DNA of 6,191 bases from an uncultured Geobacteraceae bacterium (GTDB taxonomy: Bacteria; Desulfobacterota; Desulfuromonadia; Geobacterales; Pseudopelobacteraceae): assembly GCA_903879825.1 (NCBI GenBank), contig CAIRND010000498.1:1-6191 (forward strand). Reading direction: 5' to 3'. Positions 6,137-6,191 of this stretch are shown here, in pieces. The notes under the pieces were generated by a model. It worked only from the letters and a program-made list of their open reading frames with translations, did no database searches and was not told the origin of the DNA. The position numbers and the translations under genes are program-made. Position 1 is the stretch's first letter; each line of letters begins with the position of its first letter.

Positions 6137-6191
6137 CTACTTCATTAAACCTTCAATAAAGGAGACAGCTTCTGGAGAATCCCAGGCAAAA
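6137..6191 (-). CDS. 3' end of an unidentified gene upstream of ccdA (partial)
   Basis: The minus-strand reading frame open from the window edge gives 17 C-terminal residues, FAWDSPEAVSFIEGLMK, then TAG at 6139-6137. The stop lies 9 nt before the ccdA ATG and overlaps its ribosome binding site, which is typical of one operon. A thioredoxin-like or TlpA/ResA-type partner would be common beside ccdA, but the visible tail carries no diagnostic motif, so the product is left open. Confidence 0.6.
   Translation of the reverse strand, partial: FAWDSPEAVSFIEGLMK

Noticed and set aside
1..6191. Mobile element, CRISPR, toxin-antitoxin or defence system
   Set aside because: No transposase, recombinase, repeat-spacer array, terminal inverted repeats or nuclease-like gene is visible; every long frame is explained by the listed genes or their shadows.

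Overview
The window looks like chromosomal DNA from a free-living Gram-negative bacterium. The closest fit is the Desulfuromonadota/Geobacter-like group. That assignment is inferred from the gene mix: a GAF-fused GspE/PilB-type ATPase, a CHASE2-adenylate cyclase with the usual C-terminal tail, a CcdA thiol transporter and a small membrane zinc-ribbon protein. Base composition is moderate by eye. No mobile element, phage gene, CRISPR array, tRNA or rRNA is visible.

Layout. At the far left (1-25, minus strand) are the first eight codons of a divergent gene with a strong ribosome binding site. A 226-base divergent intergenic region (26-251) holds a 13-bp dyad and a plausible sigma70 promoter for the rightward gene. 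The only plus-strand gene (252-2552) encodes a 766-residue ATPase with an N-terminal GAF domain. It meets the minus-strand genes tail to tail with an 8-base overlap.

From 2545 to the right edge everything is on the minus strand. In transcription order (right to left) this is: the tail of an unidentified gene (6191-6137), ccdA (6127-5396), a VOC/glyoxalase-fold protein (5399-4968), a CHASE2-class III adenylate cyclase (4919-2829) and an 89-residue two-helix membrane protein with a zinc ribbon (2814-2545). Spacings are 9 nt, a 4-nt overlap, 48 nt and 14 nt. The 48-nt gap between the VOC gene and the cyclase contains a good intrinsic terminator. The five genes therefore probably form two units, an envelope redox unit (tail gene-ccdA-VOC) and a signalling unit (cyclase-zinc ribbon), with the second fed by readthrough or an internal promoter.

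How the genes may work together. CcdA moves electrons across the inner membrane for periplasmic thiol chemistry such as cytochrome c maturation. The cyclase senses an extracytoplasmic cue through CHASE2 and makes cAMP inside the cell. The GAF domain on the neighbouring ATPase has most of the NKFDE-type motif of nucleotide-binding GAF domains, so cAMP control of the ATPase is an attractive but unproven idea. No known exotic system is visible. The most interesting material is this possible second-messenger/ATPase neighbourhood and the terminator built into the VOC stop codon.
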